Source: Alphaproteobacteria bacterium
GTDB lineage: Bacteria > Pseudomonadota > Alphaproteobacteria > Caulobacterales > Caulobacteraceae
DNA: 9,802 bases
Assembly (NCBI GenBank): GCA_018895795.1
Contig: JAHINZ010000279.1
Coordinates: forward strand, 1 to 9,802
Direction of reading: 5' to 3'
The translations under genes were made by a program, and so were the position numbers. The notes under the pieces were generated by a model, which saw only the letters and a list, made by a program, of their open reading frames with translations, did not search any database and had not been told where the DNA came from. Below, one piece after another: positions 1 to 6,613 of this stretch (its first letter is position 1; each line of letters starts with the position of its first letter).

Positions 1-618
1 ATCATCGACGCGGCCGACGACCTGAACGTCAACGCGGCCAACGCCGTGCTGAAGACGCTGGAGGAGCCGCCAGCGCGCGGCGTAATCCTGCTGGTCAGCC
101 ACGCACCAGGAAAACTGCTGCCGACCATCCGCTCGCGCTGCCGGCGGCTCGTCGTGCCGGCGCCAGGCGTTGCAGCGGCCACCAGCATGGTTGAGCGTGT
201 GACCGACCTTGCTCACCGTGACGCTGAACGCCTGGCGCGCATGGCGCACGGCGCGCCAGGCAGGGCCCTGCAGCTGGCCGCCGCGGGTGGGTTGGCCATG
301 GATGACGCGGCCAGCGAAATCCTGCAGGCGCTGCCGGCGATCGATGAAGCGGCGCTATTGGCCATGGCCGACACCTTCCGCGGCGGGGAGGGCGCGGCCC
401 GCTTTGAATTGCTGTTCGAGCGGCTCGCCGATCAGGTCCACGCCATGACGACGCGCCTGGCCAGCACCGGGTCCTCGACCGTGCTTGACCGCTGGGCCAC
501 GGTCTGGGAGCGCCTATCGCGCTGGCCCGGCGAGGCCGAGGCGATCAATCTGGATCGCGCCGACGTGTTCTGGAGCGCCATCGCGGACTTGCGCGCGGCC
601 GCCAGGACGGCGATGTGA
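1..618 (+). CDS. holB: DNA polymerase III subunit delta-prime, C-terminal part (5' end cut by window)
   Basis: The reading frame is open from base 1, so the gene begins upstream; 205 residues are visible before TGA. Delta-prime is the rigid stator of the clamp loader that opens the beta sliding clamp and loads it at primed DNA. Visible family features are the AAA+ core segment with NAANAVLKTLEEPP (about residues 11-24), the sensor-1-like LLVSHAP strand, and TIRSRCRRL (about 42-50), which carries the SRC motif typical of clamp-loader subunits. After this comes an alpha-helical C-terminal domain with low conservation. The Walker-A and zinc-binding parts would lie outside the window. The stop codon overlaps the GTG of the next gene (GTGA), so the genes are translationally coupled. 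In many alphaproteobacteria the local order is tmk-holB-metG-tatD; here metG is not between holB and tatD. The family call is firm. Confidence 0.93.
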   Translation: MIDAADDLNVNAANAVLKTLEEPPARGVILLVSHAPGKLLPTIRSRCRRLVVPAPGVAAATSMVERVTDLAHRDAERLARMAHGAPGRALQLAAAGGLAMDDAASEILQALPAIDEAALLAMADTFRGGEGAARFELLFERLADQVHAMTTRLASTGSSTVLDRWATVWERLSRWPGEAEAINLDRADVFWSAIADLRAAARTAM

Positions 619-1403
619 GCCGCATGCTCATCGATAGTCACGTCAATCTCCACGCCCATCAGTATGACGAAGACCGCGACGCGGTGATCGCCCGGGCCCG
701 CGAAGCCGGTATCAGCCTGATGGTCACCATCTGCGACAAGGTCTCGTCCTTCGAGGCCGTGCACGCGATCGCCCTGGCGGAGCCGGACGTGTGGTGCACG
801 GTCGGGACCCATCCGCATGAAGCCAAGGAGAACCCCGACCTGTCGGTCGAGACCCTAGTCGCCCTCGCGACGCGCCCTCGGGTGATCGGCATCGGCGAAT
901 GCGGCTTAGACTTCCATTACGATCTGTCGCCGCGTGAGGTTCAAGCGGCGGTGTTTCGCGTCCACGTCGCCGCCGCGCGGCAAACGGGTCTGCCGCTGGT
1001 GGTTCATACGCGCGAAGCCGATGAGCTCATGGCGCAAATCCTCGAGGAGGAGCACGCTCAAGGCGCATTCAAGATCCTGATGCACTGCTATACCAGCGGT
1101 CCTGAGCTGGCAGGGCGCATGGCGGCGCTCGGCGCCTGGTTCTCCGTCTCCGGCATCGCCACCTTCAAGGCCGCCGAACAGGTGCGGGCGGTCATCCGCG
1201 ACATGCCCGAAGACCGGATCATCGTCGAAACCGACTGCCCCTATCTAGCCCCCATGCCGATGCGGGGACGTCGGAACGAGCCAGCCTATCTGCCGCATAT
1301 CGTCGACAAGCTGGGGGAGATCCGAGGCTGGACCCGGGCCGATACCGAGGCCCGTACCGAGGACGCGTTCTTCACGCTGTTCGACCGGATACCTCGCCCA
1401 TGA
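615..1403 (+). CDS. tatD: TatD-family metal-dependent hydrolase (putative DNase)
   Basis: The 262-residue product has the usual TatD length and is a TIM-barrel metal-dependent hydrolase. Family members act as 3'-5' exonucleases or DNases in the cytoplasm. Visible metal-site positions are H9 in DSHVNLH, E95 in GIGECGLD, H131 in VVHTRE, H157 in LMHCYT and D207 in VETDCPYLAP; the family motif RGRRNEPAY follows. The usual first motif is HxH; here it reads H-V-N, with Asn11 in place of the second His and another His at position 13. I chose GTG at 615 because it overlaps the holB stop by four bases and has AGGA at 604-607, seven bases upstream. ATG at 624 (residue 4) is a possible alternative and changes little. 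The downstream gene overlaps by ATGA. Family is certain; the exact substrate is not. Confidence 0.93.
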   Translation: MSRMLIDSHVNLHAHQYDEDRDAVIARAREAGISLMVTICDKVSSFEAVHAIALAEPDVWCTVGTHPHEAKENPDLSVETLVALATRPRVIGIGECGLDFHYDLSPREVQAAVFRVHVAAARQTGLPLVVHTREADELMAQILEEEHAQGAFKILMHCYTSGPELAGRMAALGAWFSVSGIATFKAAEQVRAVIRDMPEDRIIVETDCPYLAPMPMRGRRNEPAYLPHIVDKLGEIRGWTRADTEARTEDAFFTLFDRIPRP

Positions 1404-2206
1404 CCGGCCCGCTGGAGTTCACAATCCTCGGTTCGGGCTCCTCAGGCGGCGTTCCCCGCGCGGATGGCGACTGGGGCGATTGCGACCCGGCCGAGCCGCG
1501 CAACCTGCGCACCCGTTGCTCGCTGCTGGTCCGACGAAAAGGAGAGGGCGGCCCGCTCTCCGACACCACGGTGGTCGTCGATACCTCGCCGGACTTCCGC
1601 CTGCAGGCCGTGGCGGCCGGCGTCCGGCGTATCGACGCCGCCTTGTTTACCCACGATCATGCCGACCAGACCCATGGCATCGATGATCTGCGACCGTTCT
1701 TCCTGAACCAGCGTCGCAGGATTCCCGCGCATATGGACCAGGCGACGCGGAACAGCCTGATGCTGCGCTTCGGCTATATCTTCGAGTCGCGCGGGGGCTA
1801 TCCGGCCATCTGCGAGCCCCAGCCTTTGGCGCCCCATGGAACAGCCTGGACCGTGGATGGACCGAGCGATCGAATTCCAGTCATCGGTTTCGACCTCGAT
1901 CACGGCAACATCCGTTCAGTGGGGTTCCGTTTTGGCGACGTCGCCTATACGCCCGACGTGGTGGCTATCCCGGAAGACAGCTGGCCGGCGCTGGCCAATC
2001 TGGATGTCTGGATCGTCGACGCGCTGCGCTGGACGCCGCATCCCACCCATGCACATGTCGCGCGCGCTTTGGAATGGATCGCCCGTGCCAAACCGCGTCG
2101 CGCGATCTTGACAAACCTTCATATCGATCTGGATTTCAAAGATTTATCAGAAAGACTTCCAGCCGGGGTCGAGCCCGCGTTCGATGGACTACGGTTCATG
2201 GCCTGA
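1400..2206 (+). CDS. Metallo-beta-lactamase-fold hydrolase, PhnP-like
   Basis: A 268-residue protein of the metallo-beta-lactamase superfamily. It starts with the LGSGSSGGVPR strand-loop (about residues 10-20), then VVVDTSPDFR (about 58-67), the metal motif THDHADQTHGIDDLR (H85, H87, D89), a YTPDV segment, PHPTHAH, and ILTNLHIDLD near the C-terminus. This set matches the PhnP/phosphodiesterase-like branch, in which PhnP cleaves cyclic ribose phosphates; no phosphonate genes are visible, so the substrate here is unknown. The usual HxHxDH motif has Gln90 at the last position, with His92 two residues on. The ATG at 1400 overlaps the tatD stop (ATGA) and indicates coupled translation. TatD and this hydrolase are commonly adjacent in alphaproteobacteria (established knowledge). 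It is the last gene of the operon, followed by a 963-base gap. Confidence 0.88.
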   Translation: MTGPLEFTILGSGSSGGVPRADGDWGDCDPAEPRNLRTRCSLLVRRKGEGGPLSDTTVVVDTSPDFRLQAVAAGVRRIDAALFTHDHADQTHGIDDLRPFFLNQRRRIPAHMDQATRNSLMLRFGYIFESRGGYPAICEPQPLAPHGTAWTVDGPSDRIPVIGFDLDHGNIRSVGFRFGDVAYTPDVVAIPEDSWPALANLDVWIVDALRWTPHPTHAHVARALEWIARAKPRRAILTNLHIDLDFKDLSERLPAGVEPAFDGLRFMA

Positions 2207-2305
2207 CAGACAGTCGACGAGCAAAAGATCCCCACTTGCGCGCTCATCGCGCCTCACGACCGCGACTTCGTCGAAGATTACGACAGCCGGCCCATTAATC
2301 CCATT

Positions 2306-2333
2306 ATTTCTGATAATATTCCTTAGGCGAAAT
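2306..2333. other. dif: Candidate XerC/XerD recombination site (dif-like)
   Basis: A 28-bp imperfect palindrome with the 11-6-11 layout of dif sites. The left arm is ATTTCTGATAA (2306-2316), the spacer TATTCC (2317-2322) and the right arm TTAGGCGAAAT (2323-2333). Each arm matches the reverse complement of the other at 8 of 11 positions. Read in this orientation, the E. coli XerD arm is ATTTAACATAA (8/11 match) and the XerC arm TTATGCGCACC (7/11); the right arm also keeps the TTA-GCG core. It lies outside any gene, as dif does. XerC/XerD resolve chromosome dimers here under FtsK control. The alternatives are a Xer-using element attachment site or a chance match in AT-rich sequence. Confidence 0.55.
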
Positions 2334-2403
2334 TCAGATCCCCCGAGACTTGCTGCTACGGCGGTCCGCGTTTTCGCGATTTCAGACCCCAAACCTTGCG
2401 ACC

Positions 2404-2546
2404 AGACTGATCGTAGTTCAGGCCGCAAAATCTGGAGCACGCGGCCAGTCTCTCGATCACTCGTTCAATTCGAGCGCCATCGCACTGAACAAAGCCATGG
2501 CGAGCAAAACAGAGGAGCGCGGATTGCGTGCGAAAGCATGCTTTTT
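2404..2546 (+). ncRNA. Putative structured small RNA ending at an intrinsic terminator
   Basis: Four stems follow one another and finish at a terminator. They are GGCCGC 2421-2426 with GCGGCC 2441-2446, extended outward by AGACTG 2404-2409 with CAGTCT 2446-2451 (sharing base 2446); CTCG 2460-2463 with CGAG 2471-2474 around a 7-base loop; CGCCAT 2475-2480 with ATGGCG 2497-2502; and the terminator stem at 2526-2541 followed by five T. No open frame with family features is present. The 5' end is unknown and I see no clear promoter; 2404 is only where structure begins. Stems of six base pairs are not rare in GC-rich DNA, so the call rests mostly on the series plus the terminator. It could equally be the 3' untranslated end of the upstream operon. 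Confidence 0.3.
2526..2546 (+). terminator. Intrinsic transcription terminator
   Basis: The stem GCGTGC (2526-2531) pairs with GCATGC (2536-2541), with one G-U pair, around a GAAA tetraloop and is followed directly by five T (2542-2546). This is the best rho-independent terminator in the window. It could end the holB-tatD-hydrolase transcript or a small RNA just upstream. A competing outer stem exists: GATTGCG 2522-2528 pairs perfectly with CGCAATC 2552-2558 and shares three bases with the terminator stem. Confidence 0.55.
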
Positions 2547-2710
2547 CGGCCCGCAATCTTGCTGTCGAGCAGGTAGGCATTTCTCGCCGTCCGGAGCGAC
2601 GATCGCTGATCGCTCGATCAGGTTGAACAAGCGCCCTCCTCCGGCGCTGCCTGACGATTTTTGCGCGAAGCGGTCCTTTTCCGCGCGGCGTGGGCGGGAG
2701 GCCAAAGCCT

Positions 2711-2723
2711 GACCAGCCTGGTC
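2711..2723. promoter_or_regulatory. Perfect 13-bp palindrome, possible operator
   Basis: GACCAG, one central C, then CTGGTC: a perfect 6-1-6 dyad. The loop is too short for an RNA hairpin, so if functional it would more likely bind a dimeric DNA-binding protein. It lies 174 bases upstream of the stress-type promoter -35 element. No regulator is assigned. Confidence 0.25.
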
Positions 2724-2757
2724 GCCGGATTGCTCGGCACTTTGAACAGGTCGCCAA

Positions 2758-2772
2758 GGGAATCTGAGTCCC
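2758..2772. promoter_or_regulatory. 15-bp palindrome containing two CcrM methylation sites
   Basis: The block reads GGGA-A-TC, T, GA-G-TCCC. It is symmetric except at the central base and one pair of positions. It holds GAATC (2760-2764) and GAGTC (2766-2770), both GANTC targets of the cell-cycle methyltransferase CcrM found in Caulobacter and relatives. GANTC in intergenic DNA often lies in promoters whose activity depends on methylation state (family knowledge). A direct role here is inference. Confidence 0.3.
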
Positions 2773-2789
2773 GAGTTTCTATCTAAGGT

Positions 2790-2842
2790 GTGCCACTTGC
2801 CGGAAGTGGCGCCCGACAGGCTGAAGGGTGAGCTGACCCTTT
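2790..2842. repeat. Two adjacent stem-loop inverted repeats
   Basis: The first stem is GTGCCACTT (2790-2798) with AAGTGGCGC (2804-2812), nine pairs with one G-U and a 5-base loop. The second is AAGGGT (2824-2829) with ACCCTT (2836-2841) around a 6-base loop, extendable by a G-U pair. Only three T follow the second stem, so it is a poor terminator. They lie about 60-100 bases upstream of the kinase-operon promoter. They may be operators, parts of an untranslated transcript, or remnants. Confidence 0.35.
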
Positions 2843-2861
2843 AGGATTGCGAGGTCATGCC

Positions 2862-2890
2862 GTGACAAGGCTGCGAGCATAAATCATAAA
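2862..2890 (+). promoter_or_regulatory. Possible housekeeping (sigma-70-like) promoter
   Basis: GTGACA (2862-2867, 5 of 6 to TTGACA) is followed after 17 bases by CATAAA (2885-2890, 4 of 6 to TATAAT), in a locally AT-rich stretch. The predicted start would be near 2897, overlapping the -35 element of the stress-type promoter. Match quality is only moderate. Confidence 0.25.
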
Positions 2891-2896
2891 TTGTTT

Positions 2897-2921
2897 GGAA
2901 CCCTAATCGCTCCTCGCCGTT
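2897..2921 (+). promoter_or_regulatory. EcfG/SigT-type general stress response promoter
   Basis: GGAAC at 2897-2901 and CGTT at 2918-2921 are separated by exactly 16 bases, a full match to the alphaproteobacterial EcfG (SigT, RpoE2) consensus GGAAC-N16/17-CGTT. It points toward the hybrid-kinase operon. The transcription start would be near 2928, giving a leader of about 240 bases before the ATG at 3170. I found no other full match near a gene start in the window. Control of the operon by the general stress sigma factor is a strong inference from this match. Confidence 0.6.
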
Positions 2922-3169
2922 CAAGCCTCTACGCGCTGGTGCGCGCGGACTTGGGGGGCGAGTGGTTTTCGAGTTTTTCGTGTCGTTTGACGCCGCGCCG
3001 CCGCGCTGGGCCCCGGATATAGCAGGCGTAGGATTGAACAATCTGGTGAGCTCCGCGCCCACCATCACCGGCTTGCGCGCGCCATGCCGGCACTGAACCC
3101 ATTAGGAACGCCGGCTTTCCCGTTCGAGCGGCGCGACCAGCATCGAACACCATCGACCTTGAGATCCCT

Positions 3170-6100
3170 ATGTCGCTGACCGAACCGAATGGCGCACCAT
3201 CCCGCCGGACGAAAGTTGAACTATGGACGGCGCTTGGGCTGGGCCTCGTGCTCGCCTTCTTCCTGATCAGCGGGATCATCGCCTACCACAACATCGAAGT
3301 CTTGCGGATCAACAGCACGAGGATCCAGCACACCCACACGGTGCTGATCTCGATCGATGAGCTCTTCTCGACCATCCAGGACGCCGAGACCGGCCAGCGG
3401 GGGTTCCTCCTGACGGGCAACGATCGGTACCTTGAGCCCTACCAGACCGCAGCGGCGGCCGTTGCTTCGCGCATCGACGCCATCGATGCGCTCACGAAGG
3501 AAAACCCCACCCAGCAGGCCAACCTTGCCCAGGTCCAGCGCCGCATCAGCGCCAAACTGGCCGAGCTCGAGCAGACGATTGCTCTGCGGCGCGGCCAGGG
3601 CGCGCAGGCGGCGCTGGCCATCGTCGCCACTGACCGCGGCAAGGTCGAGATGACCGCGATCCGCAACCAGCTCGATGTGATGCGGGCGGAAGAGAAGCGG
3701 CTGCGCCTGAGCCGCGTGACCGAGATGGACACTGCTTACGAAACCGCAACGATCAGCGGCGTGCTTTCCGCCCTGCTCGGCGCGGCGTTGACGGCCGCCG
3801 TGTTCGTCCTGATCCGGCGTAACAACTTGGCCCGTGCACGACAGGAATGGCTGCAGTCGGGCCAGGTCGGCCTTTCCGACGCGATGATGGGCGACAAGTC
3901 GGTGGAAGAGCTAGCCGAAAGCATCCTCGGCTTCCTGTCGCTGTATCTCGGCTCCCAGGCCGGCGCGCTTTTCAAGGGCGAGCGGGGGCACTTCTATCGC
4001 GCATCGGCCTTTGGAATTGCTGCCGACGCCGACGTGCCTGTGCGCTTCACCGTCAAGGAAGGGCTGCTGGGCAAGGTCGCCGCCGACCGTCGAATCATGA
4101 TCGTCCGCGATGTTCCCGACGGCTATCTGACTATCGGCTCAGCGCTGGGACGAGACAAGCCCAGGCACCTGATCCTCGTCCCAGTCCAGGCGGACGACGT
4201 CGTCAACGCCGTCATCGAGCTGGGCTTCTTGCACCCCGTCACCGATCGCATGGTGGATTTGCTCGACGAGGCGGCAGGCTCCATCGGCATCGCCCTGCGG
4301 TCCGCGCACTATCGGTCCCAACTTCAGGACATTCTGGAGGAAACCCAGCGGCAAGCCGAAGAGCTGCAGGTCCAGAGTGAGGAATTACGGGTTTCCAACG
4401 AGGAGCTGGAAGAACAGGGTCGGGCGCTTAAGGAATCCCAGGCGCGGCTTGAGCTGCAGCAGGTTGAGCTGGAGCAAACCAACAGTCAGCTGGAAGAGCA
4501 AGCCCAGACGCTGGAAACGCAGCGCGACGAACTGGAGAGCACTAGCGCGGCGGTGTCTCTGAAGGCGCGGGAACTTGCGCAGGCCAGCCAGTACAAGTCC
4601 GATTTCCTGGCCAACATGTCGCACGAGCTACGCACGCCGCTGAACTCGCTGCTAATCCTGTCCAAGCTGCTCAGTGACAACCCCAACGGCAATCTATCGA
4701 GCGACCAAGTCAAGTTCGCCCAGACCATCGCCTCGTCCGGCAATGACCTGCTGGTCCTGATCAATGATATCCTCGACCTGTCGAAGATCGAGGCGGGCCA
4801 CATCGAGATTCGGCCCGAAAGCCTGGCGCTTTCGCGGCTGACGGGCGATCTGCGCCAACTCTTCCAGCCGGTCGCCAACGAGCGAGGTCTGGATTTCGAG
4901 ATCCAGGTCGCGGACGACTGCCCGCTGATCATCGAGACCGATCGCCAACGCCTCGAGCAAATCCTCAAGAACCTGTTGTCGAACGCCTTCAAGTTCACCG
5001 AAGCGGGCAGCGTGCGGCTGGCCATAGCGCCGGCCGGAGCCGAGCGTCTCGCCTTCTCGGTGATCGATTCCGGCATCGGTGTTTCGCGCGAGCAGCAGCA
5101 GAGCATCTTTGACGCCTTCCGCCAGGCTGACGGCACCATCAGCCGCAAATATGGCGGCACAGGGCTGGGCCTGTCGATCTCGCGAGAACTCGCACGCCTC
5201 CTGGGCGGCGCTATCACACTTGAGAGCCAGGCCGGCCAGGGCAGCACCTTCACGGCTACCCTGCCGCGCACCTACGATCCGACACTCTTGGGTCCGCGTG
5301 AACAGCCGTCTAGCGCCTCGGCGCAGATCGCGACCGTGCCGGCGCCGGCGCGGCCCAAACGGTCAAAACCTCTGCGTCAGACCATTGATGACGATCGCGA
5401 ACAGCTCGGCGGGGGGCGTCGGGTGTTGCTGGTGGTCGAGGACGACGACACGTTCGCCGCAATCGTACGCGACCTTTCCCGCGAACTGGGCTTCCACTGC
5501 CTGGTGGCCGGCACCGCCGAAGAGGCCCTGAAGCTTGCCAGGCAGTTCAAGCCCAACGCCGTGGTTCTGGACGTGGGACTGCCCGATGAATCGGGCCTGA
5601 TGGTGCTGGATCGCCTCAAGCGGGACGAGACCACCCGGCACATACCGATCCATGTCGTTTCGGCCAGCGACCATAGCCAGACCGCCTTGTCGCTCGGCGC
5701 GATCGGCTACCTCGTCAAGCCGGTCAAGCGCGAGGCCCTGGCCGAGGTGCTTCAGGCGCTGCAGTCCAAACTAGCCAGCACGATGCGGCGGGTTCTGATC
5801 GTCGAGGACGACCCGGTGCAACGCGACGCGGTCAGCCGGCTGCTGTCGTCGGGCGATGTGGAAACCATCGGCGTCGGAACGGCGGCCGAATGCCTGGAGC
5901 AACTCGCCCAACAGACCTTCGACTGCATGGTGCTGGACCTGTCCCTACCTGACGCCTCGGGCTACTCACTGCTCGAAACGCTTAGCCGCGACAGCGACAG
6001 GGCCTTCCCGCCGGTCATCGTCTATACCGGCCATGATCTTTCGGCGGACGAAGAGCAAAGACTTCGCCGCTATTCGAGCTCGATCATCATCAAGGGCGCA

Positions 6101-6604
6101 AAATCGCCCGAGCGCCTGCTCGACGAGGTATCCCTGTTCCTGCATCAGGTGGTGTCCAATCTGCCGGCCGAGCAGCAGAAGATGATCCAGAAGGCGCGCA
6201 ATCGTGACGCCGTCCTGGAAGGCCGCCGCATCCTCATCGTCGAGGATGATATCCGCAACGTCTACTCCCTGAGCAACGTCCTGGAGCCCCGTGGCGCACA
6301 GGTCGAGATCGCCCGCAACGGCCAGGAGGCGATCGACGCCCTGGCCCAATCCGCCGGGGATCCGACCCGCGCCATTGATCTGGTGCTGATGGACGTGATG
6401 ATGCCGGTGATGGACGGCCTGACGGCGACCCGTCACATCCGCGGCGAGCCCCAATGGGCCAAGCTGCCGATCCTGATGCTGACCGCCAAGGCCATGCCCG
6501 ATGACCAGGAGCGCTGCATCGCCGCCGGCGCCAATGATTACATGGCCAAGCCCATCGACGTGGATAAGCTTCTCTCGCTCGTCCGGGTCTGGATGCCGCG
6601 GTGA
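3170..6604 (+). CDS. Membrane hybrid histidine kinase (CHASE3-GAF-HisKA-HATPase-REC-REC-REC)
   Basis: A 1144-residue sensor. In order: transmembrane helix about 18-39; periplasmic CHASE3 domain about 42-190 with the signature DAETGQRGFLLTG; second transmembrane helix about 194-216; GAF domain about 244-378; a Glu/Gln-rich coiled coil about 384-470; HisKA with phospho-acceptor H485 in SHELRTPLN; HATPase with N605 in the N-box, DSGIGV and GTGLGLS; then three receiver domains with phospho-acceptor Asp801, Asp923 and Asp1075. All three receivers keep the acidic pair, the Thr/Ser and the Lys, so all look active; the second has KGAK instead of the common KP after its Lys. No HPt or DNA-binding domain is present. 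The start has a weak GAGA at 3161-3164. It heads a four-gene operon with cheR, cheB and a receiver-kinase. The ligand is unknown. Confidence 0.92.
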   Translation: MSLTEPNGAPSRRTKVELWTALGLGLVLAFFLISGIIAYHNIEVLRINSTRIQHTHTVLISIDELFSTIQDAETGQRGFLLTGNDRYLEPYQTAAAAVASRIDAIDALTKENPTQQANLAQVQRRISAKLAELEQTIALRRGQGAQAALAIVATDRGKVEMTAIRNQLDVMRAEEKRLRLSRVTEMDTAYETATISGVLSALLGAALTAAVFVLIRRNNLARARQEWLQSGQVGLSDAMMGDKSVEELAESILGFLSLYLGSQAGALFKGERGHFYRASAFGIAADADVPVRFTVKEGLLGKVAADRRIMIVRDVPDGYLTIGSALGRDKPRHLILVPVQADDVVNAVIELGFLHPVTDRMVDLLDEAAGSIGIALRSAHYRSQLQDILEETQRQAEELQVQSEELRVSNEELEEQGRALKESQARLELQQVELEQTNSQLEEQAQTLETQRDELESTSAAVSLKARELAQASQYKSDFLANMSHELRTPLNSLLILSKLLSDNPNGNLSSDQVKFAQTIASSGNDLLVLINDILDLSKIEAGHIEIRPESLALSRLTGDLRQLFQPVANERGLDFEIQVADDCPLIIETDRQRLEQILKNLLSNAFKFTEAGSVRLAIAPAGAERLAFSVIDSGIGVSREQQQSIFDAFRQADGTISRKYGGTGLGLSISRELARLLGGAITLESQAGQGSTFTATLPRTYDPTLLGPREQPSSASAQIATVPAPARPKRSKPLRQTIDDDREQLGGGRRVLLVVEDDDTFAAIVRDLSRELGFHCLVAGTAEEALKLARQFKPNAVVLDVGLPDESGLMVLDRLKRDETTRHIPIHVVSASDHSQTALSLGAIGYLVKPVKREALAEVLQALQSKLASTMRRVLIVEDDPVQRDAVSRLLSSGDVETIGVGTAAECLEQLAQQTFDCMVLDLSLPDASGYSLLETLSRDSDRAFPPVIVYTGHDLSADEEQRLRRYSSSIIIKGAKSPERLLDEVSLFLHQVVSNLPAEQQKMIQKARNRDAVLEGRRILIVEDDIRNVYSLSNVLEPRGAQVEIARNGQEAIDALAQSAGDPTRAIDLVLMDVMMPVMDGLTATRHIRGEPQWAKLPILMLTAKAMPDDQERCIAAGANDYMAKPIDVDKLLSLVRVWMPR

Positions 6605-6613
6605 GCATGACTC

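Larger units (their letters stand above)
2207..3169. other. Long intergenic region without a convincing protein gene
   Basis: No frame in this 963-base stretch gives a protein I recognise. The longest open frames (2350-2712 on +, 2356-2757 on -) overlap each other, show no family motif and look like by-products of GC-rich sequence. The stretch is visibly less GC-rich in its first part than the flanking genes. Besides the sites listed separately (dif-like site, stem-loop run with terminator, palindromes, promoters), it has a 5-bp stem at 2238-2252 (GCGCG/CGCGC), the short palindrome CTTCGTCGAAG at 2266-2276, two copies of GATCGCT at 2601-2614 and a 6-2-6 inverted repeat at 2607-2620 (TGATCG/CGATCA). 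The last 240 bases probably form the 5' leader of the kinase operon; I see no clear structure there. Confidence 0.75.

Noticed and set aside
2460..2480. tRNA T-arm look-alike (CTCG, TTCAATT loop, CGAG)
   Set aside because: The loop fits the T-loop pattern, but the stem has four pairs, the following bases lack a matching acceptor strand upstream, and no anticodon arm is found.
2350..2757. Open frames of 80-133 codons on both strands
   Set aside because: They overlap each other on opposite strands, show no family motif and have Ser/Arg/Ala-rich low-information composition typical of chance frames in GC-rich DNA.
2950..2980. Possible attenuator in the kinase leader (T-run at 2974-2978)
   Set aside because: Only a four-pair stem with a wobble precedes the T-run, too weak for a terminator.
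3107..3124. Second GGAAC...CGTT pair near the kinase start
   Set aside because: The spacer is only 11 bases, not the 16-17 required for EcfG promoters.
3084..3179. 31-codon upstream frame overlapping the kinase start
   Set aside because: No ribosome site precedes its ATG and the peptide resembles nothing; chance occurrence in the leader is likely.
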